Assembly: GCF_020379485.1 (NCBI RefSeq)
Contig: NC_063436.1
Coordinates: 23,124,423 to 23,188,422, forward strand
DNA: 64,000 nucleotides
Reading direction: 5' to 3'
DNA from: Brassica napus
Taxonomy: Eukaryota; Streptophyta; Magnoliopsida; Brassicales; Brassicaceae
Shown: positions 45,567 through 58,480 of the stretch, piece by piece
How the letters are laid out: the number at the start of each line of letters is the position of its first letter
Position numbering within the stretch: position 1 is the stretch's first letter
Notes under the pieces: model-generated
The model's input: the letters and a program-made list of their open reading frames with translations, nothing else
Told to the model about the DNA's origin: nothing
Database searches by the model: none
Translations under genes and position numbers: made by a program

Positions 45567-45983
45567 ATGGCTCAAAATGATAGAAATACAAGGATTGCTC
45601 AAAAGGCGTTTGAAATGGTCGATAAGGTGTACGGTAAGTCCCAGAAAATAACTCCTCCGCCACACGTTCCTAGAGACGAGTTCCCTTCTCGTTATAGCCA
45701 AAACTCTTACGAATATGGTGGTCCAAAAACATATACCATAAAAGAGGCGATTAGTACTACTACTCGCCGCCGAGTCATTTATCATCAGTATTCAAATGGG
45801 TCAACTATAAAAGAACCGGTTGTTCCTCACCCCACGGAACGTATTCAATACTTTGGTGGTGCCACTGCCCGTCCTTTTATCGGCTATGCCAACCGGTTTG
45901 AGAGGCCAAAAGGGCGGGCTATTAGCTGCGATGAGGCGGTCCAACTCTATGGAGGGGTGCTTATAAAGGAGTTTCGTAAGTAA
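45567..45983 (+). CDS. Small unknown basic protein, 138 aa
   Basis: Single-exon frame starting MAQNDRNTRIAQKAFEMVDK and ending VQLYGGVLIKEFRK. The ATG follows a TATA box and an A/C-rich leader; in-frame codons continue upstream but lack a better start. The protein is Tyr-, Pro- and Arg-rich with no signal peptide or membrane span. The segment RAISCDEAVQLYGGVLIKEF looks like a short conserved helix-loop. I do not recognise the family; it may be a crucifer-specific gene. Codon use is ordinary and the frame ends cleanly before an (at)n tract at 46014-46026. Confidence 0.65.
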   Translation: MAQNDRNTRIAQKAFEMVDKVYGKSQKITPPPHVPRDEFPSRYSQNSYEYGGPKTYTIKEAISTTTRRRVIYHQYSNGSTIKEPVVPHPTERIQYFGGATARPFIGYANRFERPKGRAISCDEAVQLYGGVLIKEFRK

Positions 45984-46911
45984 GCGACACAGGATGAGTT
46001 TGTAAGATGGTGATATATATATATATAAAAGATATTTTAATTCTGCTTCCGGAAAATAATGCAGACCAACACATATGCTAAAGCTTGTTGTCAAGGCTTT
46101 CACTTAGAATAAGCTTTAGGTCACTACCAATTAAGTGTTGTGTCTGTTACGTATCTACTAGTACTTTAACTGAGTTGATGAAGCTTATATAATGTAAAAT
46201 AGTTACGTGTTTACTACTAATAATGGAATTCTATATGTTAATGTAAATATGTGTTCTTAAGCATGCATAAACGAGCATAAACAACCATGGCATGCCTCTC
46301 GAATCGGCCCCTAATTTTTAAGATTTCAAAAGGGCCAAAAATATTTGCCCTTTTGACGGGAAATGTGCATTTAGTTTCTCTAAATTTTCCACTCGGCAAG
46401 TTTGTTCTTCAACTATAGCTCGTGCACAATAATACCTCAAATTATAGTTGACTATGCAAAATTGTGATTAGAAAAGGTTAACCGTTAAATATTTAATGGA
46501 AATTAGTTTATTTGAAACATGATTGCGATTTTAAAGTTAAATCTATCAATTGAAAAATAAAATTTTAGCTCCTTAACTATTTGCAATCGACATATTTGTT
46601 CCCCAACTATTACTATGCAAAATATCTAAGTTAGTGATAAATCCGCAAATTGTGACTAAAACATAAATCCACATAATTAAATAAATCGACACACAAATGC
46701 AAAAACACTTAGTATTGTGCATTTATGATTGAAACTCTTTTGGTTTAAAATATTTGATGCTAATAAATAGTTAGTTCCAATGAAAATAGACGGCATATGT
46801 ACAATACTGATTACTGGTTGGTTCATAACTTTATATTCTAGTATTATCTTTCAGTTATAATTAATTAAGAAACCTAACTTTAGAAGTAAAAATGAACTTT
46901 AGTATAATATA
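45984..46911. other. Intergenic
   Basis: 3' flank of the small gene with a short (at)n tract, then AT-rich sequence. Nothing else recognised. Confidence 0.35.
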
Positions 46912-48085
46912 TAGGGAAATTTGCCAAAATGGAACAAAAATTTAGGATGGTTGTCTATTTGGTATAAAACCAATTATGTCCACTTTGTCTTTCTTTTACC
47001 ATTTTCATTTCTAAAACTTAATAAAATAAATAGTTTTATGAATCAAAAGAATTATTAAAAATATAAAATTAATAAAACACCTATACACACAAACACACAT
47101 TTTTTTGTTGAAAATCTTGATAAATAAAATTGTTAAATTACGTTCTATTAAAAGTAGAATTCGTCTTTTACGGAATATGAGTTAGTAGAAAACAAATTCC
47201 AGAATAAACAAGGTCATCTATTTTTTTTTAAACGAACAATCTACTTTTAATTAAAATTCTAAATATGAAGAATGCGAATTTTACTAATTATAAAGATATC
47301 TATTTTTTCTCTCGAATGCGGTTTCTACTTTCATGAAGTATTCTAAAATTTTGGGAATGTGAAATCTAAATATAACATGTATGTCTATATGAGTAGAAAT
47401 GACATTCAAGATTTTTGTCATGGTTCTACTCAATGTAGAAGGTGTTTTCTACAGATAAGAAAATCTGGTTTTCGAAAAATTAAGGAAGCATATGTTAAGA
47501 AAATATTATAAAAATATTCTAACTTCCTAAAACGTGTTTTGATCTATTTGCTTTGTCAAAATATATAATAAAAACGATTTTTTTTGTTCTTCTTCATCAA
47601 TCTATGATTTCTCCATAGTTTGTCTTGTGATTTTCACAAACTCTTGTTCTATGATGCATATCTATATAACATGTAGTGTTTGGGAATTTGATGCAACCAC
47701 GGGTTGGATTTTTTCGGCTGATGACAAAGGAGGTAGGCTAATGTTATTGGAATCAAGTTCTATCTTAGAAGATTTTAAAAGAATGGTTGTGGAAGATTGA
47801 TATGGAAGAAGATTAGGGTTACGGGATATTTGGTTCTGTATCTTTTATTCTATTTTTTTAATTGTTTTTACATTTCTTTTGCTTTTTTAAAACATTTTAC
47901 TTTTATCTTTTTTCATTAAAATTTTAAAAATGGTTTTAATTTATGTTTAATTTGATTAATGAAAGATTAGTTTTGAGACTATGAAAATATTATACTATAG
48001 GGATAACTTAGTGAAACTTAGTGATGATATCATAATAAAGGGACAACTATTCTAAATTTTTGTTCCGTTTTGACAATTTTCCCTA
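46912..48085. mobile_element. Non-autonomous TIR DNA transposon, 1.17 kb
   Basis: The left end tagggaaatttgccaaaatg and the reverse complement of the right end (tagggaaaattgtcaaaacg) stay similar for about 45 bases, also sharing ggaacaaaaattta. Flanks are AT-rich (taatatata against taatatgag), so a 7-9 bp duplication is possible but not clean. The interior has no transposase frame. A Mutator-type origin is plausible but unproven. Confidence 0.6.
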
Positions 48086-49360
48086 ATATGAGATATATCA
48101 CCGCTGGTTTCGATTACAATATATCTCCAAATCAAGTTCCAATAATAATATTAGATTCAGAGAAGGAGATGAGATTGAGCTCAAGCTCAGAAAAAAAAGG
48201 GGAAGACGGTAGTTTGTTATTAATCTCTCAAACTGTATTATGTTACAATGGTAGAGTATTTATATGAATCTATCAATCTCCTAACCGGTATTAACCATAC
48301 ATAACCAGCCTATACTCTAATAAATAATGTGACAGAAAATTCATTCAAGAATGTAAATTTCTCTAAACAATTACAAGCAGTTTTTTTCAAACAAAAAAAA
48401 ATTACAAGCAGTTACGTACCGGATGGGAGATTCGTAATGATAGCAGACTAGGCACATCAACACAGTGGTAGTTAAGAAAATGCGATCCTCTTCAGATCGA
48501 CCGGTCTCGCCGCTATGAGTTGGTCTAGCAACCGACGTCATCTCTAGGCGCTAACAGAGCGTACATCAGGCAGGTCATGTGTTACGTTAAATCATATATT
48601 ATTTGTTAGTAAACGTAGTTCCTTATCGTCAGTCCATTCATCTATTTCGATATATTAGTATCACTATCGATAGATTTACGAAACACAAACTCAAAGCGTC
48701 CCAGACGCATTTAGCTTAATTATATTTGTCGTATATGTTAATGAATTCATCTTCTTGAAAACGTACGTTCTATAAATCAACTCAAACTGTTAACTACCTC
48801 GTTACTGCTCAGCTTTTTGTACCTATCTGAAATTGTAGGCTTTATTTATGTCACCGTCTTTCAAGAACATCTTCAAAATACACTCTATAATTTCAAATAT
48901 GAAATTTTTTGTTCTTCAAAAAGAAATTTCAAAATTTCAAATTTGAAGTTTCGAAAAGTAAAACTCTATATTTAAGGTTTCACTATTCAAAACTTCAAAT
49001 TTGAAATTTCGTATTCTTATTTGTATTTTGATCCCTACAATTACACATCACTTTTCTCGTTTATTGTTTTAATCCTTAAAAAAAATATTTCATAAATATT
49101 TTAAATTTTATTTAGAGAATTTAAATTTTACACATAAAATTAAATAAAACTTTAAAATAAGATTTAAAATATTTTAAGCTAGATTTAGACAACAATAATA
49201 TACAAAAAAAACTTAACAAAAAGATTTTAAAAAAATTCATGAAAACATAACTATTACACAAATTTAAATATTACAACAACACTAATAGTCAGGTAAGTTT
49301 GATCTGGAACCTTCAAAATTTTCAAATATTATCCAATTTTTTTTGTGTAACTGAAGATGG
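48086..49360. other. Intergenic, with outward inverted-repeat arm
   Basis: At about 48855-48990 the sequence caagaacatcttcaaaatac and following tttcaaatttgaa words match, in reverse complement and imperfectly, the stretch at 50210-50335. The RNase H fragment lies between these two arms. No gene otherwise. Confidence 0.35.
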
Positions 49361-49747
49361 TTGTTGTTGTTGTTTTTAATGTCTTTTTATGGTTTATTGG
49401 GAGCAAAAAATGTAAAGGCGTGTCTATCACCTCTTTACTCGGAGGTGGAGGCGTTGATTTGGGCAATGGAATGTATGAAGAACTTACGACAGTTTCAGGT
49501 TACGTTTGCAACGAATTGTTCTCAATTGGTGAAGATGGTTTCGGAACCAGAAAAATGGCCAGCATTTGAAAGCTACCTGGAAGATATCAAGCTTTTACGA
49601 AGAAGCTTCATCAACTCAGACGTCGTCCATGTACCCCGAACGGAGAACCTAAAAGCGGATAGCTTGGCACGTAGTGCTAGAAAACAACCGTCTTTCGTCG
49701 TTCATATGGATGCAGAGTTGCCAATTTGGTTTACAGAGTCAATATGA
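49361..49747 (+). pseudogene. Retroelement RNase H fragment, decayed
   Basis: The 128-codon frame matches the C-terminal RNase H-like (RVT_3-type) domain found in many crucifer LINE-derived loci: SEVEALIWAMECMKNLRQFQ, VVHVPRTENLKADSLARSAR. The Glu of the catalytic set is kept and the last Asp (KADSLAR) is kept. The first Asp strand is replaced by an unrelated hydrophobic N-terminus. The Asp normally in a TDC motif is Asn (ATNCSQLV). The product would therefore be inactive. No reverse transcriptase remains nearby. Confidence 0.75.
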
Positions 49748-52313
49748 GTCTGTGAATGTCTTGCTGTAAAAAAATAATGTCTTTTTGGTACAATTCTTTC
49801 TTGTTCATATCGAATATATTCACGAGTATTAATATCATCGAAAAGAAATTAGTCTTTTTGCAATATTTATATTTCTCTTTTACTTTCTTGTTCCGATCTA
49901 ATGTATTTACAAGTATCAATATTATCCGATTTCAACATCTTTTAACTCGTAATCTACAAAGTAAAAATGATGAGAACCATTTTTACTTCGAAATGCACTA
50001 ATAGATGATATATGTATTACTAAAATCATTTTATGAAATAATATGATATTTTGTTTGAAGTTTAATATTAATTAAGTTATTTTTATTTAAATTTTTATAT
50101 TTTAATAGAATATTTTATTAATATTGTTGTAGTATGTTTATATATGTGCTAGTTATTTACTAATTCAAATTAGTTATGATAAATATAAAGATCATACTAT
50201 AAAATATAAATAGTTTTGAAGTTGAGTTTGAAATTTTAATTTTGGAGAAGAACATCTTTAAACTTCAAATATAGAGTTTTAGAAATTTCAAAATAAAGTT
50301 CCTTTTTGAAGATACTCTAAACTCAAAATAATAGCAAAATAATAAAAACAATAATAGCAGCTATTAAACCCAACATTTAATTGCAAAATGATCATACTCT
50401 TATCATATATCTAGGTAAATCATTGGCTGTCATTCTGTAAATAAGTGTGAATCTATATTCTACTCACTTTGAAGAAATTTTCTTTTCTTTGTTTGTGCTA
50501 ATTTGATCTTTATATGATTATATCGTAAAGTTAATTTATCGGATGAGTGCTAGCTTGTCATCGTGTAAAATATAGCACGTGAAAACCAATAAATGTATAT
50601 GTATGTGTGCTGCCGTGCCGTGGTCAGTGGCAGGAGGGTCAGTTGACTTAGGTGGATTTTTCTATTAAAATTACTTGTATATAATTACCACCTAAAATAA
50701 TGCGTTATAAGATATAATTAATATCATGATATTATATAAAATATATACAGTGTGTTAATTATAGGATCACATGACATGATATTTTGGTAGCCTGGAGAAT
50801 ATCATATTAGCAAAAGAGAGGAGCCAGCAGTTGGAACTTGGAACATTGATCCGAGCAAGGGGAAAGAGTATATTTTTTTCAAACAACGTTTACTGGCCGG
50901 CTGAAGGTGACCAAAACACCACCAATTTATTGAACTAAAGAACGTGCATGCATGATTAACTATTAGAATCATAGGTAATCTCCAAAGAGGTACATCGTAT
51001 CAGGTTTATCATTCTCAAATGGGAACAGTTGATTTAATCCTATACCATTACACAATTTATAAATTAGATATATCACCCAAGGATTGGAGTTTACGATTTA
51101 CCCATCACTCACGAGATGTAAACATTGTAAGTGTTGAGACAAAAGATCATGAATTGTTCGTTTAATATTGAAAGAGTATCATGTTTATGTTTCCCTCATT
51201 AGTCGATAATGGATGGAAGTAAATTAAGTGTTTGGACGAAAATAAAATATGCATTTGAAGTTGACTTGCAGTTCATAATTATATTTTGATTATTTATGTA
51301 ATTGCCACGATTTTACATAATTCGACTAATTTTATATTAAGCATATACGTACTGGAATCACATGTATCGTCCTGACCTGTCAGAACATGTATTCTTATGG
51401 TTAATACAATAAAATACATTTATATGTAGCTAACGGAACGATATATCCTCAACTTCACCAAAAGAAATCTTCAACTTCACCAAACCTATATAATTTGTTT
51501 AACGTAAAACTCAGTAAAGATTTTACCGATGTAAACAGATAACATTTCAAAAAAAAAAAAAAGATCTAATCCGCTTTCTTTATTGGACAAAGAAATAAAC
51601 AGTCAATTCCGTATCATGATCTATAAGTGCTAAAAGTTTAGATTCATTCATTCTCATGTACGTTAGATTGCGTTGGAACTTGGGAGAAAAGTAGAGAGTT
51701 AAGCAAAAAAATGTGGACAAGAATATGTAACCGTTAAGCAACTACAAAAAAAAAAACATATATTTAGATACGTATCCTCCTCAATCACACCTTCGGACTT
51801 ACAACCCCCAATAATATGACCACTCTGATCATTTGTGGATTTTCTGTAAAATATAAAGAAACAAAATAATTCTGATTAGTTCCAAGATTCTGAAACGTAG
51901 ATGTTGCATAGACATGCCAGCTTGATATTGGTAAATGGTATTTTATTTTATTTTTTATAAAATAAAAATAGTTGGAGCATCGTTTTAAACAGTACTAATT
52001 TATACTTTTCCGACAACATCGCACAGAAGAAAAGACAAGAAAATATGTTCTGTAGATTAACTTGTTAATTTGTCTTATACAATAAATAATACATGGTATT
52101 CTGTTCTTTATCTTTTGTTCCTCGTGAGACACATTTGAATGTGGACCATTGGTCCCCTATCCTATCTTTAAAATGCATTGATCAGGCTTCACGTCCTATC
52201 AAAATAAAAACCAACTCATGTTCTTGTGTACACATCTAAACCCTTTATTTTCTAGATTCCTTCACTTTCTCTTGAAGCAACCAGATCAAGCAAACAAACC
52301 AACCACCTCCAAC
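49748..52313. other. AT-rich intergenic and epoxide hydrolase 2 promoter
   Basis: Contains the right inverted-repeat arm at about 50210-50335 and otherwise AT-rich unique-looking sequence. The last few hundred bases should hold the promoter of the gene at 52314. No further gene seen. Confidence 0.35.
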
Positions 52314-53732
52314 ATGTCAGGACTCGACGGCGTAGAGCACAAAACCCTCAAGGTAAACGGCATAAACATGCACGTGGCTGAGCTTCCCGGATCCGGATCT
52401 GGAGGAGAACCAATCATCCTCTTCATCCACGGATTCCCGGAGCTTTGGTACACGTGGCGGCACCAGATGACTGCGCTTTCGTCCTTGGGGTACCGGACCA
52501 TCGCGCCGGATCTTCGAGGGTACGGAGACACAAACGCGCCGGAGAAAATGGAGGACTACGCTTACTTCAACATTGTCGGAGACTTGGTAGCACTCATCGA
52601 CGCAGTGACAGGTGGAGACGAGGCGGTTTTCGTGGTGGGTCATGACTGGGGAGCGATGATCGCGTGGCAGTTGTGTATGTACCGACCGGAGAAAGTCAAG
52701 GCTTTGGTCAACATGAGTGTCCTCTTCTCTCCGAGGAGCCCGGATCGTGTCCCGATTCCGACACTGAGACGTTTCTTTGGTGACGATTATTACATCTGCA
52801 GGTTTCAGGTAATTAATTATAGTTCAGTTTCATTGGCTTAAAAGTTTTTACGATCTGTTTTAAACCAAACCGAACCAAAATTAAATTAGACAAACGTAAA
52901 CCGGGTTCGTCTGGTGGTGAAACCGAAATCAAATTAGCCAGATAGATTCCAGGTGAGTAATCATAGTTCATTTTGATTGGCTTAAAAGTTAAAAAGATCT
53001 ATATTAAACCAAATCGAACCAAAATTTAATTAGATTAACCCAAACCAAAGTCCAATAAGACCGGATGAATCTCAAAACCGGAGTAATTAACTCTCTTTTT
53101 TTCTTGGTTTTAACTTTTAAATGTTTGACTTGCTTATATAATAAAGAAACCTGGAGAGATAGAATTAGAGTTCAAGAAGCTGGGAACAGAGAAGGTGTTG
53201 AAAGAGTTCTTAACTTACAAAACGCCTGGACCGCTTTACCTCCCCAAAGGCAAACTTTTCAAAAGCTCAGAAAACGGTGGTGCGTCTTCTGCGTTACCAC
53301 CGTGGCTAACACAAGAGGACCTCGACTATTACGTCACCAAGTACGACAACAAAGGTTTCACTGGACCAATTAACTACTACCGCAACATTGACCGGTACAC
53401 GTTTATCACCCGGTTCAATAAGTAGTAAATTAACAGATTATCAATTTAATAACCAATCGGTTTATGCTTTTTTTTAAAACAGAAATTGGGAGCTGACTGC
53501 ACCTTGGACCGGTGCTAAGATTCGTGTACCGGTGAAGTTCATAGTGGGAGATCAGGATTTGACGTACAATTCGCCGGGGGCTAAGGAATACATCAACGGT
53601 GGCGGATTCAAGAAAGACGTACCGTTGCTTGATGAAACCGTCGTGCTCAAGGGAGTGGGACATTTCCTCCATGAGGAAAGCCCTGAGGAGATCAATCAAC
53701 ACATTCACAGCTTCTTCCAAAAGTTCCTTTAA
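52314..53732 (+). CDS. Soluble epoxide hydrolase, second locus
   Basis: Exons 52314-52808, 53147-53394 and 53483-53732 give 330 residues with the same three-exon structure as the gene at 31147-32424. The oxyanion motif HGFPE, the nucleophile in VGHDWGAMIAW (Asp about 110), the cap segment FTGPINYYRNIDR, the acid in VGDQDLTY and the His in GVGHFLHEE are all present. The start MSGLDGVEH is the first Met with a plausible N-terminus; an in-frame Met at 52218 would add 32 residues without family resemblance. By recall it is closest to Arabidopsis At3g51000, so it is not a simple tandem copy of the other gene. Intron 1 (52809-53146) holds a partly duplicated stretch (ggcttaaaagtt twice). Confidence 0.92.
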
Positions 53733-54051
53733 AATCAATATCTACTTTATTTAAATAAATAAATAAATAACGGATTAACATCCGTGTGTTTGTCAACATT
53801 TACATTTTAATATGTATGTTCTTGTTGAGTGAAATTTCAAATATATTGGATAAATAAAAGCCCGGGAAATCAAACGAAAGTGGATTAAACCAGAAATAAC
53901 CATGAAACATAATAAAGTATTTAAAACCGGTTAAGACAATGCCAAAGGAAGCATTTGTCTCAGAAAGATGGTTTTTATTTGCTTAAATTTTAAATACAAA
54001 ATACAAAGGACACACAATAATGACAAACGCTGAGATCCATGAGAATGTTAT
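53733..54051. other. Convergent 3' flanks
   Basis: 3' ends of the epoxide hydrolase and the Nudix gene, with a short aaat repeat at 53751-53768. Nothing else. Confidence 0.4.
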
Positions 54052-55783
54052 TCAGAGAGAAGAGGATGATGATGCTTGGTCACGCGTTGCTTTAAGGCTC
54101 GTGGCGTGATCAGCATTGCAGTAGACAAAGCTCTTTTTGCCAGTTCCTGTGACCGTTTCCACAGTGGAGAATCCCACGTAGTCTTCATCGCACTTCTTCT
54201 CGCAGATCTCAGCCATGATCTTGAACATCTCCTTCTTCTGGTTCCATGGCTGATCTACGTATTCTTTGATCGGCATCCACTACAAAAAAGAAAATTCTTT
54301 GTTCAGTTGATATTGGATAACAATAATTTTCTTGGCTCATCAAAGTTAGAAAGGTTTATAGTAATAATACACCTTAGCTTCAAGGATCTCAGATTTTTGT
54401 TCAGTGATATCGTAGGAGCGTGGAGTTAAGACACAGAGGAAAAACAGATCGGTTTTCTGTTTCAAGAATGCTTTGTGGCTTTGCCTACACGAGAGTAAAA
54501 CCAATCAGGAACTGATGAGGTAAGCTTAGATAAAATGTATGAGAAGATGATTTTACCTGAAAGACAACACTTCCACAAAATCTGCAATAATCTGATTTTT
54601 TTTTTTTTAAATCCAATAAAAAAAGAAAACAGATTTTAGAATAGTGAGGCAAAAGTAAATAAAAGATATATAAAGAGTTGAGATACATACACCAGTTTCT
54701 TCTTCGACTTCCCTAGCTACTCCATCGCAAATATCCTCACCCTGTAAAGGCAGCAACAGAAAAAAAAACAAGATCAGAACTTCATTTCCAGTATATAGAC
54801 TCCCTAGCTTACAAGCTAAATCGTTATAAGAAACGTTTATTGCGCAAAATTTTTGTAAACACTTTTATGCTTCTGTTCTTATCTAAAATCACTAACAAGA
54901 TAGACTTGACTAATAGGAGACTCTCTCTCAAGTCTCCTAGATGAAACCTTTTATAAGGCAAGCGCTCAGTAGTTGCTCTCTAATCAGCTTTACTACATAC
55001 TCATTCAGTCCTAGACCATATTCTAGACTTATATGCTAAAGAGTTAAGCCGCTACATATATTCCAAAACCTTAATCACGTTTCTCTTTGTTTGGGTGCTA
55101 AGGTGGGTTTGTTTTACCTCGTGGACAACACCAGTAGGGAGCTTCCAGACATTCTTGTCTCTGAAATAACCACTCTTTTCCTGGACAACGAGGACCTGCG
55201 CTCATTTGAATTTCGTTAGTTCATAAAACGAACAATCATTTAGAAGAAGAAGAAAGGGAATAAAAATAAGGGGTACCTCACGAGTGGATTTGTTGAGGAC
55301 AAGAGCACCAACACCAACAATGTGAGAAGCATTGGCAGGAATAGTATCAGGAGTGTTTGAGATCCAAGACACAAGCATCAAGTACTCTGGCTCCGCGTGA
55401 TGATATCTAAACCCTTCCTAATAAAGATTGGCAAAACAAAGTCTATTACCAAAAAAAGTCAACAAACAAACGAAAACAAAACAAGAAGATATTTATCGAG
55501 AAAAGAATCTCTTACAGTAACAGCAGACTCGATAAGATTAGCAAATCCAAGAGGTAGCTTTATCCAAATCCCCTTCTTCCCCTACCAAATTTCAAATTCA
55601 AGACTTGAGAGCATAGTCAAAGGGTTTGAAATCTGAGAAAAAAAAAGTGGTGAAAAAAACCTCTTGTCTCCAATGGGAAAGAGAAGCCCTGAGCCTGTGG
55701 GTGAAAACTTCAGCATCCATTGGTTCATTCATGGTTACGGTAACGCCATCGTAATTGTCCGTCTCCCCGATAAGTATATCCAT
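54052..55783 (-). CDS. Nudix hydrolase, NUDX6/7-like (ADP-ribose/NADH)
   Basis: Members of this group hydrolyse ADP-ribose and NADH in the cytosol; AtNUDX7 restrains EDS1-dependent defence. Exons 55783-55661, 55581-55516, 55417-55277, 55195-55118, 54741-54691, 54591-54557, 54484-54373 and 54279-54052 give 277 residues in phase. The N-terminal family block is GETDNYDGVTVTMNEPMD and SLSHWRQE. The Nudix box at about 132-154 reads GVVHEG-E-DICDGVA-REVEEETG, matching GX5EX7REUXEEXG in full. The C-terminus (MPIKEYVDQPWNQKKEMFK ... YCNADHA) is as in NUDX7. Exon 5 uses the downstream of two overlapping GT donors; only that choice keeps GIIADFVEV in frame. NUDX2, 5, 6 and 10 are close alternatives. 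Confidence 0.92.
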
Positions 55784-58133
55784 CTCTCTCTCTCTCTCTC
55801 TCTGTGTCTTGTGTGGTGGTTATTATGCCGAGGACACTGGTTCAAACAAATCTAAACCCGAACGCGACAATCTTCTTAATCAGAATCGAACTGTGTCTGA
55901 AGGAGAGGATTGACTTTGCTTTGATTCGTCATTTTGTTTTTCTCTATTTGTAATTGAAAAATGAGGAAATTGGAAAGGAAAGTTCTCTTAATTAAACTAG
56001 TAAATATATAATGGAATGAATGAAGATTGTTTCTTCTCTCTTCTTTATCTTCTATCTTGCTTCCACGAAGAGACAATGATCTTTCCTAAAGGAAACAACT
56101 TACAACCACTATTTTTAATTGTTTTCTTTTAAGTATATAATTACGGATATGTAGTTTCATTTCTCATCAATAGTTGTTAAGACATTTCTTAAATGCTCAT
56201 TGTCTTCACCTCTGACCAGCAATGGATTCCAATCTCTAAGGTCGGTTTCATCGGTTCTTATGGCTGAAGGATTATCGGTTTAGAGAAGCTCTTTCTCACG
56301 TTCAATACTTCGACATCTTCACCGAAAAAGCTCCCTCCTTCGCCGATAGAGGTGCTTTTTGAGTATAATCGAGTACTGTAGATTGAAAAACTTTATGTCA
56401 TGTCAAAATGGGGATTCTGCTGGAAGTCAAGTAACCGACCCAAACCATTGATTATGGCATCCCATCAAAAATACATATGTTTTAGTTTTATTCCTCATTA
56501 GTGTTTATAGAAAAAAAGATTGATAAGATTAAATCAAATACTTATTGGACATTCGTATTTATGATAATTTGAAGACAAAATATTTAAATCTAAATTCTAC
56601 TTTAAAATGATGCATTCAAATATAATTGGACAATTGTTCATGGAAATAATTTTTTTACAAGAATCAATACCAAAAAATTGGATGATGGTTTTCTAACATA
56701 CATAAATTGCTCAATATGTATTGTTGAATATTCTAATATGGATCACCACATGTAAACAAATAATTTTGAGGTTAAAACTGATAAATAGTTATTTGTGGTA
56801 TAACATATCATACAATATATTATCTAGATTGATTTTGTTATCAATTAAGACTGTTATGATTGAAGATTTGATTACATTAGTTTAAGGGATGGTTTAGTAG
56901 GAAAAAAACTGCAAAAAAAAACTATATTTTAATGCTTTAAATTTACTGTCTTTATAAACAGTTGATGTAATTTAGTTGTTTTATTAAATTTTATTTACTT
57001 TTATATTAATATTTATAATAAATAAATTATATCAAAGAGCATAGTTTGAAAATTAGATTAGAGCATTATAAACCGTTAGAATGACACTGGGACCAATATG
57101 CATCTTTTTCAAAGGATTGCAGTTTGTGGTTTTGGGAACTTTTCTTCATTTTCTTCCTTTCTTTTTTACGCATTTGTTTAGATAACATGTGTTTCTGGTT
57201 TTACCAAAAAACCTCTATTTTGGATGCAGCAACCAGTTTTGATACTGGTCAAAAGAATTTGATGAAGAAAAGGTGTGAGAAATCAAACTTAAACCGGGTT
57301 TGATCTTATTTATCAGATGAAATTATTGAAATAGACCGGACTTAACCAAAAAAAATAGTTCACTCCTTTAATGATTCAGACCGATCGATGTTCATTGAGT
57401 TACTACATCATAATGGTGGGGTATTCAATTTAGAAGTTCAACTCATTTTGAAAGAATTAAAGTTTCAATTAAATTCTTGTGTTGTTTAGTTATGCATTTC
57501 ATTTTTTTTAAACTGTGTTATTGGATTATGTATATTTAAAATCACTCTACTAAGATATTTTAAATTCTAGTGTTATTCAATTCACTAATTTTCTAGATTT
57601 ATTAAATATTTATGTTATTCACTTTTGGTGGATTTTATGGAAATTGTATTATAATACAATAGATTTTGAAATGTAATGTTCATAACAAATTTTAAGATAT
57701 ATTATCATTTCAACGAATGACAAAATTATATCATTTGTTGTAATTCATAATACAAAGGAGGAAAAAACATTTTAACATTCCGATATAGTCTTATCTCTAT
57801 ATCTTTAAATAGTGATATAAAATCATTTCTTTTAATTAATTGTTAGTGAAGTTTTTATTCCATTTTTAAAATGAATTTATTTATCTATATGGTATGAAAA
57901 TAATTATGGTTTTATTATTTTTATCAGTAAAATTTGTGTTCTTTTTTTGTGCAGCTTTAGTTCATGAAATTTAAAAGAATTAGTTTATATCAAATTTATT
58001 TGTATTCCTTTATAATCTAAAATGAAAAAATTAGTTAAATACATTAATATTTAGGTAACAACTTTGAGTCTTGCTGTTTGAATGGTAATAAATAACCAAT
58101 AAGGAATCTGATCTAAAGCGATTGACATAATGC
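55784..58133. other. Intergenic with CT microsatellite
   Basis: A (ct)n tract of about 22 bases at 55783-55804 lies in the Nudix 5' leader or promoter. Around 56267-56360 a short plus-strand frame (EALSHVQYFDIFTEKAPSFA) looks like a coding relic without stops, family not identified. The remainder to 58100 is AT-rich with no gene. Confidence 0.4.
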
Positions 58134-58480
58134 ATGCATGGAGTACTTGTTCTGAATGATTTCAAGATGTCTTTAGAGATACGCTTGTATTGGGCTGGGA
58201 AAGGGACTGTAGCCATTCCTGTAAATGGTGTTTACGGTCCTCTTATATCAGTTATAGCTGTTGATCGAGGTAAATATGAAAACAAAATTAATTGGTTTTC
58301 TGATTATGTACCATCATTATCTAACAAAATTACATATTCGTTTAACTAGTTAAAAATGAGACATCTTCAAGTTCACAGTCACGCATATAGTGATATAGGT
58401 AGGAATTGAGGTTGGTTTGGCTGTGTTTTTCTTACTGTTGATTGGCTGTGGTATTCTCTGGTTTAAAGGTCTTCTAACAT
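58134..58480 (+). pseudogene. Relic of an LRR-VIII receptor-like kinase (malectin end and TM)
   Basis: The frame at 58134 reads LEIRLYWAGKGTVAIPVNGV then YGPLISVIAV. This is the conserved end of the malectin domain in LRR-VIII-2 receptor kinases (RKF1-like), and it stops at a GT donor after VDRG as in the family. About 130 bases further, after an AG near 58398, a hydrophobic stretch GIEVGLAVFFLLLIGCGILW follows, like the next exon with the membrane span. The LRR part and the kinase domain are absent, so this is a fragment. Confidence 0.65.
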
